Shown here piece after piece: positions 27,291 to 35,913 of a stretch of 64,000 nt of DNA; the first letter of the stretch is position 1, and every line of letters begins with the position of its first letter. Where the stretch lies: contig JAEINT010000014.1 of assembly GCA_016342745.1 (NCBI GenBank), forward strand, positions 62,001 through 126,000, written 5' to 3'. The translations under genes were made by a program, and so were the position numbers. Origin of the DNA: Labilibaculum sp. GTDB taxonomy: Bacteria; Bacteroidota; Bacteroidia; Bacteroidales; Marinifilaceae. The notes beneath the pieces were generated by a model. The model ran no database searches, was not told where the DNA came from, and worked only from the letters and a program-made list of their open reading frames with translations.

Positions 27291-27358
27291 CAGTAACTTT
27301 TACTAAAATGGATATATTGAGACCATGGGTAGGGTTACTGAAAAGTTGTACATAATGC
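27291..27358 (+). other. attI-like site next to the recombinase gene
   Basis: Downstream of the recombinase stop lie an inverted repeat, CAGTAAC (27291-27297) with GTTACTG (27334-27340), and the core-like sequence GTTGTACATAATGC (27345-27358). The latter is complementary at 12 of 14 positions to the left core (33991-34004) of the attC-like site ending cassette 1, as expected if 27345 is where that cassette was inserted. Confidence 0.55.
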
Positions 27359-27388
27359 TAAACACATAGCACATAAACACTTACAATT

Positions 27389-27589
27389 ATGGAGAAATTT
27401 TCAGACCTAGTACGTAAAATGTCCAATAAAAACCGTAAAGTGCCAGCAAAAAATGTTGAATTTGAGTGCAGTAACTGCTTGAATTCATGTACTATCGAGT
27501 ATAATGACATCTGTTTAAATAGATTCTATTTGATTACTAATATTTTGTATATTGGTGAAAAATATAGTTATGAACTACCGACTTTCTGA
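27389..27589 (+). CDS. Small ORF at the start of cassette 1, hypothetical
   Basis: A 66-codon frame with Cys residues in ECSNCLNSC and little else. It overlaps the first 20 bases of the kinase gene in another frame. It could be a leader peptide or the tail of a lost gene. Coding status is uncertain. Confidence 0.35.
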   Translation: MEKFSDLVRKMSNKNRKVPAKNVEFECSNCLNSCTIEYNDICLNRFYLITNILYIGEKYSYELPTF

Positions 27590-30500
27590 AATTTTAGATG
27601 TTGAACAGGTAAGTGAATTGCTAAAAAGTTACACAGATGCTACCGGATTAGTTTCGGCATTGTTAGACTTGGATGGTAATATTTTATCTCAATCGGGCTG
27701 GCAGCGCATTTGTACCGATTTTCACAGAGTGAATCCTGATACGGCTGCGAATTGCAGAACAAGCGATACCACTTTAGCAAACAAATTAGTTGAAGGTGGC
27801 GAATTTAATGTGTATAAATGTTTAAACGGATTGGTAGATGTAGCAGTTCCATTAAAAGTTAATGAACATCATATTGGTAATTTATTTACGGGGCAATTCC
27901 TTATGGAAAAACCGAACATATCTTATTTTGAAAAACAAGCTAAAAAATACAATTTTGATAAGCATAAATACCTGGAATCGCTTCAAGATATCCCAATATT
28001 AAAAATTGAAGAAATTAGAAGTAAATTAAATTTTTTGCTTCAAATGACCAGAGTTATCGCTGAACTGGGATTGGCAAAAATTAAGCAGATTGAAGCAATA
28101 GATATACTAAAAAGTAGTGAATTAAAATTTAAAAGACTCTCCGAAAATTCTCCTGCAATAATATATCAGTTTAAAAAGAACTTAGACGGTAGTTATAGCT
28201 TTCCATATATTAGTGAATCGGTAGAAAATGCATTAAATATTCGAGCCAGTGATGTCATTTCTGATGTGAACATTTTAATGAACCTAATTCACCCGGACGA
28301 TAGGGATGACAATAACAATGCTATCGAGGAATCAGCAAACAAACTTTTAAAATACACGAATGAATTGCGTTTTATACTACCTTCAGGTATAACAAAATGG
28401 ATTGAAGCTTCATCTGCTCCAGAAAAGCAAGAAGATGGATCAATATTATGGAATGGATTCTTTCAGGATATTACAGATAGAAAACGAGCAGAGGAAGCCA
28501 CAAAAGAGAGTGAAGAAAAATTTAAATCATCTTTTTACACAAGTCCGGTAGCTCAGGCTATTCTGACTCAGGATGGAAAAATTATTGAATCAAATAACGC
28601 TTTTTCCAATTTAATTGGTTTTAGTAAGGAAAAAATAATTGGAAGCTCAGTTGTTGACTTGGGTTTATTAAGTCTAGCCGAAAGAGAAAAACTTGCTTCT
28701 CATGCAAAAAAATCTGGAGGTACTATTCGAAATGCTGAAGTTATATTTACTGCTCAGGACGGTAGCTTTCGCAATGTTTTATATTCCACCGAACAAATTT
28801 TATTGAACGGAGTTCCGCATCGTTTATCAATAGGAATTGATATTACTGACCGAAAACAGGCCGAGAAAAATCTCATCGAATCAGAAAAACAATACCGCTC
28901 CCTCTTTGAGAACATGAATACCGGATTTGTACTTTTCGAAGTTATATTGAACGCGAAAGGGGTTCCCATTGATTTGTTAATTGTAACGGCAAACCGTGGT
29001 TTTGAGAAAACAACAGGTTTGAACCTAAAAGATGCTGCCGGCAAGCATCTTACCGAAGTTCTGCCAGGCATCGAAAAAGATGAAGCCGATTGGATAGGTA
29101 CTTACGCTAAGGTTGCACTTTCCGGAGAATCTGCTCAGTTTGAACAAGGCTCTGAACTCTTAGGTTTTTATTATTCCATTTCTGCTTTCCAGGCTGGACC
29201 GAAACAATGTGCGGTGACTTTTTTGGACATCACCGAACAGAAGCGAACATATGAAGCATTGAAAAAAAGTGAAGAACGCTCACGAAGTACCCTCGACAGC
29301 ATGCTGGAAGGATGTCAGCTTATAGGTTTCGACTGGAAATATATCTACTTGAATGGTACTGCAGAGATTCACAACCGCCGTTCAAACAAGGAACTGCTAG
29401 GGAAAAGATACATGGACGTATGGCCGGGAATTGAGCAGACCAAGGTTTTTAGAATTATTAGGCAGACAATGGAAACAAGAGTTGACAATCATCTTGAAAA
29501 TGAATTTGAATTTCCGGATGGAAGTCATGGCTGGTTCGATCTAAGTATTCAACCGGTTCCTGAAGGAGTATTTATTTTATCTATTGATATCACTGAACGC
29601 AAAAAGGCCGAAGAAGCACTTTCTCATTCTCATGATCTGATGAAATACATTATTGAACATAATCAAACATCGGTTGCTGTCCTCGACAGAAATTTAAAAT
29701 ATTTATATGTAAGCCAGCACTTTATAAGTGAATACAGAGTAAAAGAAAAAAATATTATTGGGAAACATCACTTTGAGCTTTTTCCTGAAATTCCTGAAAA
29801 ATGGAGAAAAATACATCAAATGGCTTTAAACGGTATTGTTTCACGGGCTGATGAAGATATGTTTTACAGAAATGATGGAACATTCGACTGGACTCGCTGG
29901 GAATGCCGCCCATGGTATGAAGCAGATGATATGATAGGTGGAATTATCCTTTATTTGGAAGTGATAAGCGAACAAAAGCAAAAAGAGCTGGAAATTAAAA
30001 AACTTAATGAACGTCTCGAAATTCTGATTAGTTCCGTTCAGCAACTGGCTGCCGCACTGTCAATTGATACCGTGCAGGACATTGTGGCCAAATCGGCTCG
30101 AAAACTTATTGGCGCCGATGGGGCAACGCTGGTTTTCAGAGAAAACGACAATTGTTTTTATGTGAATGAAGATGCCATTCAACCCCTTTGGAAAGGCAAA
30201 AAATTTCCGATGAATACCTGTATCAGTGGTTGGGTGATGGAGAATAAGAAATCCGCAGTTATTGAAGATATTTTTGTTGATGATCGCATTTCGAAAGATG
30301 ATTACAGCCCCACTTTTGTAAAGAGCCTAGCTATGGTCCCAATCAATATCAATGAACCCATTGGTGCCATTGGAAATTACTGGAAAGAATCACACACGCC
30401 CACAGAAACCGAAATGCAGTTGTTGCAAACACTGGCCGATGCCACGGCGCGGGCGATAGAAAATATTCAACTTTATTCCGAACTGGAAGACCGTGTAAAA

Positions 30501-31205
30501 CAACGCACCAAACAGCTTCAAACAGTCAACAAAGAGCTGGAAGCTTTTACCTATTCGGTTTCACACGATCTTCGGGCTCCATTAAGGCACATCAGTGGTT
30601 ATGTGGATTTAATGAATAAAAAATTTAAAGACGAACTGCCTGACAAGGCCGAACATTATTTAAACACCATTCAGGATTCAGCACAAACTTTGGGAACTTT
30701 AATCGATGAATTATTGCAATTTTCGAGAACGGGGCGGCAGGAATTACAGTATACCAAAGTTAACCTCAATGAGGTGATTCGTGAATGCATTAACATGTTA
30801 ACTATCGAAATTGGAGAAAGGCAAATAAAATGGACGATTGAAACATTGCCCACTATTAATGCCGATAAAAGACTAATGATACTGGTATGGCAAAACCTGA
30901 TAGCCAACGCAATAAAATTTACTCGTAAAGTAGTAGAATCCCACATTTATATTGGAGTAATTGAAGAGGAAACTGAATTTATATTTTTCATTCAGGATAA
31001 CGGTGTAGGTTTTGACATGAAATATGCTTCGAAATTGTTTGGCATATTTCAAAGAATGCATTCGCAGAATGAATTTGAAGGTACAGGAATAGGCCTCGCT
31101 AACGTACGTCGCATTATATCAAAACACGGTGGTAGAACCTGGGCCGAGGCTGAACTCAATAAAGGTGCAAAATTTTATTTAACTTTAGCTAAATCAAAAA
31201 TCTAA
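27570..31205 (+). CDS. PocR/multi-PAS/GAF sensor histidine kinase
   Basis: A 1211-residue kinase without TM segments, so a cytoplasmic sensor. Order: PocR ligand-binding domain (about 5-170), five PAS-like domains (about 185-815) often followed by ITDRK/ITERK linkers, GAF (about 825-965), HisKA with SVSHDLRAPLRH (phospho-acceptor about H999), and HATPase with DNGVGFDMKYASKLFGIF and GTGIGLANVRRI. The kinase core resembles the phytochrome-type class that pairs with small Rcp1-like regulators, and such a regulator follows after 3 bp. The start at 27570 (MNYRLSEIL) is preferred over a TTG. It lies in cassette 1. Confidence 0.9.
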   Translation: MNYRLSEILDVEQVSELLKSYTDATGLVSALLDLDGNILSQSGWQRICTDFHRVNPDTAANCRTSDTTLANKLVEGGEFNVYKCLNGLVDVAVPLKVNEHHIGNLFTGQFLMEKPNISYFEKQAKKYNFDKHKYLESLQDIPILKIEEIRSKLNFLLQMTRVIAELGLAKIKQIEAIDILKSSELKFKRLSENSPAIIYQFKKNLDGSYSFPYISESVENALNIRASDVISDVNILMNLIHPDDRDDNNNAIEESANKLLKYTNELRFILPSGITKWIEASSAPEKQEDGSILWNGFFQDITDRKRAEEATKESEEKFKSSFYTSPVAQAILTQDGKIIESNNAFSNLIGFSKEKIIGSSVVDLGLLSLAEREKLASHAKKSGGTIRNAEVIFTAQDGSFRNVLYSTEQILLNGVPHRLSIGIDITDRKQAEKNLIESEKQYRSLFENMNTGFVLFEVILNAKGVPIDLLIVTANRGFEKTTGLNLKDAAGKHLTEVLPGIEKDEADWIGTYAKVALSGESAQFEQGSELLGFYYSISAFQAGPKQCAVTFLDITEQKRTYEALKKSEERSRSTLDSMLEGCQLIGFDWKYIYLNGTAEIHNRRSNKELLGKRYMDVWPGIEQTKVFRIIRQTMETRVDNHLENEFEFPDGSHGWFDLSIQPVPEGVFILSIDITERKKAEEALSHSHDLMKYIIEHNQTSVAVLDRNLKYLYVSQHFISEYRVKEKNIIGKHHFELFPEIPEKWRKIHQMALNGIVSRADEDMFYRNDGTFDWTRWECRPWYEADDMIGGIILYLEVISEQKQKELEIKKLNERLEILISSVQQLAAALSIDTVQDIVAKSARKLIGADGATLVFRENDNCFYVNEDAIQPLWKGKKFPMNTCISGWVMENKKSAVIEDIFVDDRISKDDYSPTFVKSLAMVPININEPIGAIGNYWKESHTPTETEMQLLQTLADATARAIENIQLYSELEDRVKQRTKQLQTVNKELEAFTYSVSHDLRAPLRHISGYVDLMNKKFKDELPDKAEHYLNTIQDSAQTLGTLIDELLQFSRTGRQELQYTKVNLNEVIRECINMLTIEIGERQIKWTIETLPTINADKRLMILVWQNLIANAIKFTRKVVESHIYIGVIEEETEFIFFIQDNGVGFDMKYASKLFGIFQRMHSQNEFEGTGIGLANVRRIISKHGGRTWAEAELNKGAKFYLTLAKSKI

Positions 31206-31208
31206 ACG

Positions 31209-31646
31209 ATGGTTACATTAAAGCGTATTTTAATTGCTGAAGATGACCCAAGGGATGTTGAACTAACCCTTGAAGCATTGGCGGAACATAACTTAGCCAA
31301 TAAGGTCGATGTTGTGCATGACGGTGTTGAGGCGATGGAATACCTCAGGAAAGACGGAAAATACCAAAACAGGGAGAGTGGATTGCCAACTGTATTATTA
31401 CTGGATATTAAGATGCCACGTATGGATGGTATCGAGGTGTTAAAAGAAGTCAGAAGCGATGAGAAGCTAAAATTATTACCGGTTGTGATTCTCACCTCTT
31501 CTCGTGAAGCCCCCGACTTGGAAGCGGCTTATAAACTTGGTGTTAATGCCTATGTGGTTAAACCGGTAGACTTTCAGGATTTTATTAAAGCAGTTAAAGA
31601 AACGGGAGTGTTTTGGGCATTATTAAACGAACAACCGCCTGGTTAA
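31209..31646 (+). CDS. Single-domain response regulator (Rcp1-like)
   Basis: A 145-residue receiver-only protein. It has the acidic pocket AEDDPRD near the N-terminus, phospho-acceptor D66 in LLLDIKMPRMDG, the Thr in VVILTSS and the Lys in VVKPVDF. There is no output domain. It lies 3 bp after the kinase and 13 bp before the hybrid kinase, so it is a likely shuttle between the two. Confidence 0.92.
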   Translation: MVTLKRILIAEDDPRDVELTLEALAEHNLANKVDVVHDGVEAMEYLRKDGKYQNRESGLPTVLLLDIKMPRMDGIEVLKEVRSDEKLKLLPVVILTSSREAPDLEAAYKLGVNAYVVKPVDFQDFIKAVKETGVFWALLNEQPPG

Positions 31647-31659
31647 AAGAGAAATAAGT

Positions 31660-33954
31660 ATGGACAAAAGAATGCTAAATATTTTATCGGTTGAAGATTC
31701 TCAACAAGATTTTGAATTATTAAATGAGTTATTACTCGATAATATGGAAAGGTCCGTTTCAATGGAAAGAGTTGAAACCAAAGCTGACCTAACCGAATCT
31801 TTGAAAAATAAGGAATTTGAAATCATACTTTGCGATTTTAAACTGCTGGGCTTCGATGCATTTGGTGCCCTGGAAGTTGTTCAACAAATTAATCCAAACA
31901 TTCCATTTATTTGCGTTTCTGGTTCAATTGGTGAAGAAACTGCCATCGAATTACTAAAAAAAGGTGCGGTTGATTATGTATTGAAAGACCGTCCCGACCG
32001 GCTTCCATTTGCCGTTACCAGGGCATTAAGTGAGGTTAAAACCCACAATGAAAAACTCGAAGCTGAAGCTGAACTTCGTGAAAGTGAACAGAAGTTTAAG
32101 GACATATTTTTTAAACATTCTGCAATTAAAATGATCCTGAATCCGACTGACTTGAAGATCGTTGAGGTCAATGAAGCTGCCGAAAAATTTTATGGCTGGA
32201 GCAATGCTGAGTTAAAAAAGATGAAGCTTAGTGAAATAAATCGTACATGGTCAGAAGAAGAAATAAGACAACAGTTTTCTTTTGTAAATTCAACCAATAA
32301 ATTCAATTACGAAGTTATACATCATAAAAAAGACGGCAGTATTGTTGAAGTAGATGTTTTTGCAAGTAAACTTGAAATAAAAGGTAAAACCTATTTACAT
32401 ATTATTGTTTACGATATCTCTGTAAGAAAGCTGGCCCAAAAACAGGTTAAATTGCTTAGCCGTGCCGTTGAACAAAGTTCTGTTTCAGTAATGATTACTG
32501 ACCCAAATGGTAATATTGAATATATAAATCCATATTTTACTAAAACCACCGGATATAATGCAAAAGAAGTTATTGGGTTAAATCCAAGATTTTTGGGATC
32601 AGGTCATCAACCCAAACACTTCTACAAAGATCTTTGGGATACTGTTTTATCCGGTAAAGATTGGGTAGGTGAATTTAAGAACAAAAAGAAAAATAATGAG
32701 ACATACTGGGAGTCAGCAATTATTTCATCTATTGTTGATGAAAAGAACGAGATAAGTCATTTTATTGCCATAAAAGAAGACATCACCGAACGAAAAAATA
32801 TGGTAAAAGAACTTATGATTTCTAAGGAGAAAGCAGAAGAAAGTGACCGTTTGAAATCAGCATTTCTGGCTAACATGAGCCACGAAATAAGAACACCGAT
32901 GAATGGTATTCTGGGTTTTACCAGTTTGCTTTTAGAACCAGATTTAAGTGATGAAAAAAAAGATGAATTTATCAAGATTATTCATCTAAGCGGAGAACGC
33001 ATGCTTAATACGGTGACTGATATTGTTGAAATCTCCAAAATTGAAGCAGGAATTATTGAAGTGAAAAATTCAACATTTAATATATCTGAAAGTTCAAACA
33101 ACATTTTAAACTTTTTCCAGCCACAAGCACAAAAAAAAGGATTGATTCTTAGTCTCGAAAGTGAAATTCCAGAAACAAACCATTCTATAAATTCAGACAA
33201 AAATAAATTTGAATCTATTTTTACCAATCTGATAAAAAATGCTATAAAATATACCGACAAAGGAAAAATAATTGTTAATATCCATTTTCGCAGCAGATTT
33301 ATTGAATTTTGTATAAAAGATACAGGAATTGGAATCCCTGAAAATCGGAAAGATGCCATTTTTAACCGTTTTGAGCAGGCTGATATTTCAGACACAAGAG
33401 CTTTTGAGGGGTCAGGTCTTGGTTTGGCAATCGTAAAATCATATGTTGATATGCTTGGTGGCAAAATATGGGTTGAATCTGTTGAAGGGGAAGGTTCTCA
33501 ATTTTATTTTAGTATTCCGTATTCACCGGAAAAAAAAGAATCCATTTTAAATTCAGCTATAAAAAACCGAAAAGAATTAAATCTTTTGGGTCAACTTAAA
33601 ATTCTTATTGTTGAGGACGATGAAACATCTGCTCTTTTCTTAAAAACAATTTTAAAAAACTTTGTACAAAAAATTATTTATGCAAAAACAGGAGAACAAG
33701 CTATTGAAGAATGCAAATCCCATGTCGATTTTGATTTAATCTTGATGGATATAAAAATGCCGGGAATGAGTGGATATGAAGCTACTAGACAAATACGGCA
33801 ATTTAATAAAGAAGTCATAATTATAGCACAAACAGCTTTTGGATTGTCTGGGGATAAAGAAAAAGCAATAAATGCTGGTTGTAACGATTATATCACGAAA
33901 CCGATTAATAGAGAGGAATTAAATATTCTAATTCAAAAATATTTTAAAATATAA
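31660..33954 (+). CDS. Hybrid histidine kinase REC-PAS-PAS-HisKA-HATPase-REC
   Basis: A 764-residue soluble hybrid kinase. It opens with a receiver domain (D59 in LCDFKLLGFDAF, with SGSIGEETAIELLKKGAVDYVLK). Two PAS domains (about 140-380) follow, then HisKA ANMSHEIRTPMNGILGF with H408, HATPase with DTGIGIPENRKDAIFNRFEQ, and a C-terminal receiver with D697 in LILMDIKMPGMSGYEA. Last gene of the cassette 1 operon. Its stop is 36 bp before the attC-like site. Confidence 0.92.
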   Translation: MDKRMLNILSVEDSQQDFELLNELLLDNMERSVSMERVETKADLTESLKNKEFEIILCDFKLLGFDAFGALEVVQQINPNIPFICVSGSIGEETAIELLKKGAVDYVLKDRPDRLPFAVTRALSEVKTHNEKLEAEAELRESEQKFKDIFFKHSAIKMILNPTDLKIVEVNEAAEKFYGWSNAELKKMKLSEINRTWSEEEIRQQFSFVNSTNKFNYEVIHHKKDGSIVEVDVFASKLEIKGKTYLHIIVYDISVRKLAQKQVKLLSRAVEQSSVSVMITDPNGNIEYINPYFTKTTGYNAKEVIGLNPRFLGSGHQPKHFYKDLWDTVLSGKDWVGEFKNKKKNNETYWESAIISSIVDEKNEISHFIAIKEDITERKNMVKELMISKEKAEESDRLKSAFLANMSHEIRTPMNGILGFTSLLLEPDLSDEKKDEFIKIIHLSGERMLNTVTDIVEISKIEAGIIEVKNSTFNISESSNNILNFFQPQAQKKGLILSLESEIPETNHSINSDKNKFESIFTNLIKNAIKYTDKGKIIVNIHFRSRFIEFCIKDTGIGIPENRKDAIFNRFEQADISDTRAFEGSGLGLAIVKSYVDMLGGKIWVESVEGEGSQFYFSIPYSPEKKESILNSAIKNRKELNLLGQLKILIVEDDETSALFLKTILKNFVQKIIYAKTGEQAIEECKSHVDFDLILMDIKMPGMSGYEATRQIRQFNKEVIIIAQTAFGLSGDKEKAINAGCNDYITKPINREELNILIQKYFKI

Positions 33955-33990
33955 TTAAATACCTCAGATAATTTAATTTAAAAAACCAAA

Positions 33991-34194
33991 GCACAATGTA
34001 CAACAAAAGCTATATATAATACGGGGTTCAGCGGGTAATTTAACCGCGGTTCGTTGTTGCAATACCGCCAATTCGTCTTCGACAATTGACGGGAAAAATG
34101 AAATTATGAATAAACGAATTGGCTCCGTGCGAATTTGACAGGGAGTCTTTTCAAAGTCCCGCACTATACATAGCCGAACCGTTGCGGGTAATTA
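33991..34194 (+). other. attC-like recombination site A (end of cassette 1)
   Basis: The 294-bp gap 33955-34248 holds an imperfect palindrome. Left core GCACAATGTACAAC (33991-34004), then AAAA, then arm GCTATATATAAT (34009-34020) and CGGG (34022). Right side: CCCG (34158-34161), arm ACTATACATAGC (34163-34174), spacer CGAACC, core GTTG (34181-34184). An inner perfect 10-bp pair, GCCAATTCGT (34067-34076) with ACGAATTGGC (34114-34123), and smaller hairpins lie between. The right spacer is 2 nt longer than the left, recalling the asymmetry of integron attC sites. Confidence 0.6.
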
Positions 34195-34248
34195 GGCAAA
34201 GATAATTTCAAGCATAAAACAACATAGTTAGACAATCAAACGAATAGT

Positions 34249-34686
34249 ATGAAGAAAAAATTATTGAACCTAGGTGCATTTCTTATTTTCTTGACCATTT
34301 ACACAGTACCTTTTTTGAATTGGGAAAAGAAAAATAATACACAACGAGCTTTTCGTGACATCGAAATCGAAATGTACCGAGCTTCATCTTTAAATAACTC
34401 TGACTTGTTTGGCTCATTATCGACCGTCGAATCCAGAGTTAATGATTTTACCTCCTTAAACCAAGTCCCAAAAAACCTAATGTTGGGTGATTTCATATCT
34501 AGTTCGGACACATTATCCTATAGCATTAAAGAGCTTCGCTCTGACTTATATGATAAAGTAAATGCAATCAATAAATTTTATAGGAAATCAGAAAGAAAAT
34601 CGAATTATTTGATGTATTTCTTCTTTATAATAGGAAATGGACTTCTATGGTTAATGAGGCATTATATAAAGAAAATAACAAAGTAA
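34249..34686 (+). CDS. Small membrane protein, sole gene of cassette 2
   Basis: A 145-residue protein that I do not recognise. An N-terminal TM or signal anchor (about residues 7-25) and a C-terminal TM (about 118-137) flank a roughly 90-residue polar helical region rich in Ser, Asn and Asp, probably periplasmic. It ends with a basic tail (RHYIKKITK). It is the only frame between the two attC-like sites, and its stop directly abuts the left core of site B, as in integron cassettes. Confidence 0.6.
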   Translation: MKKKLLNLGAFLIFLTIYTVPFLNWEKKNNTQRAFRDIEIEMYRASSLNNSDLFGSLSTVESRVNDFTSLNQVPKNLMLGDFISSSDTLSYSIKELRSDLYDKVNAINKFYRKSERKSNYLMYFFFIIGNGLLWLMRHYIKKITK

Positions 34687-34828
34687 TAACTACCCACAAC
34701 AAAAGTTAAAATTAAAGGGCGGTGACGCTCAACTTGATAATACAACAAATATTTAAACGGTGGCTGCTTTGATAAGGTGGTAGTTCTAAATCGCCCACAA
34801 ATTTTAGCAAGACCGTTGTGCTTCATTT
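34687..34828 (+). other. attC-like recombination site B (end of cassette 2)
   Basis: Left: TAACTACCCACAAC (34687-34700), spacer AAAAGT, TAAAATT (34707-34713), GGGCG (34717-34721). Right: CGCCC (34792-34796), AATTTTA (34800-34806), spacer GCAAGACC, GTTGTG (34815-34820). Three paired blocks with the right spacer 2 nt longer, the same plan as site A. Both sites share ACAACAAAAG on the left and ACCGTTG on the right. The left core is complementary at 12 of 14 positions to the first bases of cassette 2 (34181-34194). Confidence 0.65.
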
Positions 34829-34836
34829 GGTATGGT

Positions 34837-34959
34837 AAAGGCACATAGTTTACAAAGTTAAAGGCATATGGTTTACACTTTTTAGGTTGTAATTTGGGTT
34901 AAAAATTAAATTGCTATGCCTTGGAAAGACTCAACAATTTATGGAAGTAATTTTTAATG
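34837..34959 (+). mobile_element. IS481-like insertion sequence remnant
   Basis: Two tandem 23-bp units (34837-34859 and 34860-34882, 18 of 23 identical, each with AAAGGCAyATrGTTTACA) precede a short frame beginning MPWKDSTIYGSNF and ending in a stop. IS481-type transposases of Bacteroidota often start MPWK, so this looks like a left end plus the first codons of a lost transposase. The call rests on recall of that start motif. The following stretch to 35139 has only a doubtful 45-codon frame (34941-35078) and nothing else I can name. Confidence 0.4.
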
Positions 34960-35139
34960 AGATAGATATTCTTAGTGAGATAATTATTGTTCTTGAAAAT
35001 TCATCAATAGTTTTAAGAAAGCAAGAAGCTGGAAAAATTACTTCTATAAATGGATTCTCCAATCGGATTGAAAAATGAATAAAGACAATTTTTTGAATAA
35101 AATCATTTTAATTTCATTGCAAAACTATTCAAATTTTAA

Positions 35140-35616
35140 ATGGGACTTAGAGAGGTTAAAACAAGATTAAACAATTTAGAGAAAACTGAAATTTTGAAGT
35201 TGATTTCAGAAATGTATAAGAAGGTTCCTGCTGCAAAAGACTTTCTGGATATTTATGCGACAGGTGACATAGATGAACTTGTAGAGAAATACAAAAAGGC
35301 AATTGAAAAATATGTTTACCCAAGTGGAAATAACTTAGTTTTAAAAGAATCCGAAGCGAGAAAACTCATTAGGAAGGTTCGTAAGATGAATGTGATTGAA
35401 TTAAATATTGAAATCGAATTGCATTATGTGGATTGTTGTCTTGATGTCATAAGCGATTTTGGTTACTGGGAGGACAATTATTATGTTTCTGTGGTTAAAA
35501 TGTACTATAGCGCAGTTAATGGAATTGCTCAAATAGGACTCATTGATGAATATACTGAGAGACTAGAAAATATATCGTCAAGAGCGAGTGAATTTGGATT
35601 GGAATTATATCTTTAA
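35140..35616 (+). CDS. DUF6155-like protein
   Basis: A 158-residue, mostly helical soluble protein. Its pattern (MGLREVKTRLNNLEKTEIL at the start, SEARKLIRKVRKM in the middle, a Tyr/Glu-rich C-terminal half) recalls the uncharacterised DUF6155 family. No catalytic residues are evident. It lies just before the hipBST operators; the first operator overlaps its stop codon, so it may be partly co-regulated or simply adjacent. Confidence 0.6.
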   Translation: MGLREVKTRLNNLEKTEILKLISEMYKKVPAAKDFLDIYATGDIDELVEKYKKAIEKYVYPSGNNLVLKESEARKLIRKVRKMNVIELNIEIELHYVDCCLDVISDFGYWEDNYYVSVVKMYYSAVNGIAQIGLIDEYTERLENISSRASEFGLELYL

Positions 35617-35704
35617 GCATATAAAACAATCTTTATGCTTTTATTTATATCTAATTGCATATAATTTACTATATTTGATTTAAATTATATCTAAAAACAT
35701 ATAA
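35605..35704 (+). promoter_or_regulatory. Three phased operators and -7 box of hipBST
   Basis: The 20-bp imperfect palindrome TTATATCTnnnnrCATATAA occurs at 35605-35624, 35645-35664 and 35685-35704, starting exactly every 40 bp. The last copy ends on the A of the hipB ATG. A TATATTTG -7 box lies at 35670-35677, between operators 2 and 3. The arrangement suits cooperative autorepression by HipB, like the TATCC-N8-GGATA operators of E. coli hipBA. Confidence 0.75.
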
Positions 35705-35913
35705 TGAAACAATTGTCAGACTTTGTTAAGGAACGTAGAAAGAAGGTCAATCTTACACAGGAGGAATTTGCAGAACGTGCTGGTGTCGCACTTACCGTAG
35801 TGCGAAAAATTGAGCAGGGAAAAACAAATTTGAATATGGATAAGGTAAATCTGGTACTTCGTATGTTTGGTCATGAACTGGCTCCGGTAAATCGTAAAGA
35901 ACTGAATGAATGA
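35704..35913 (+). CDS. hipB: HipB: Xre-type antitoxin and autorepressor
   Basis: A 69-residue helix-turn-helix protein (LTQEEFAERAGVALTVVRKIEQGK, Xre/Cro fold) typical of HipB. It should bind the three upstream operators. It overlaps hipS by four bases (ATGA), so translation is coupled. As the first gene of a three-gene set with a split HipA, it fits HipBST systems, where HipB mainly represses and augments antitoxicity. Confidence 0.85.
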   Translation: MKQLSDFVKERRKKVNLTQEEFAERAGVALTVVRKIEQGKTNLNMDKVNLVLRMFGHELAPVNRKELNE

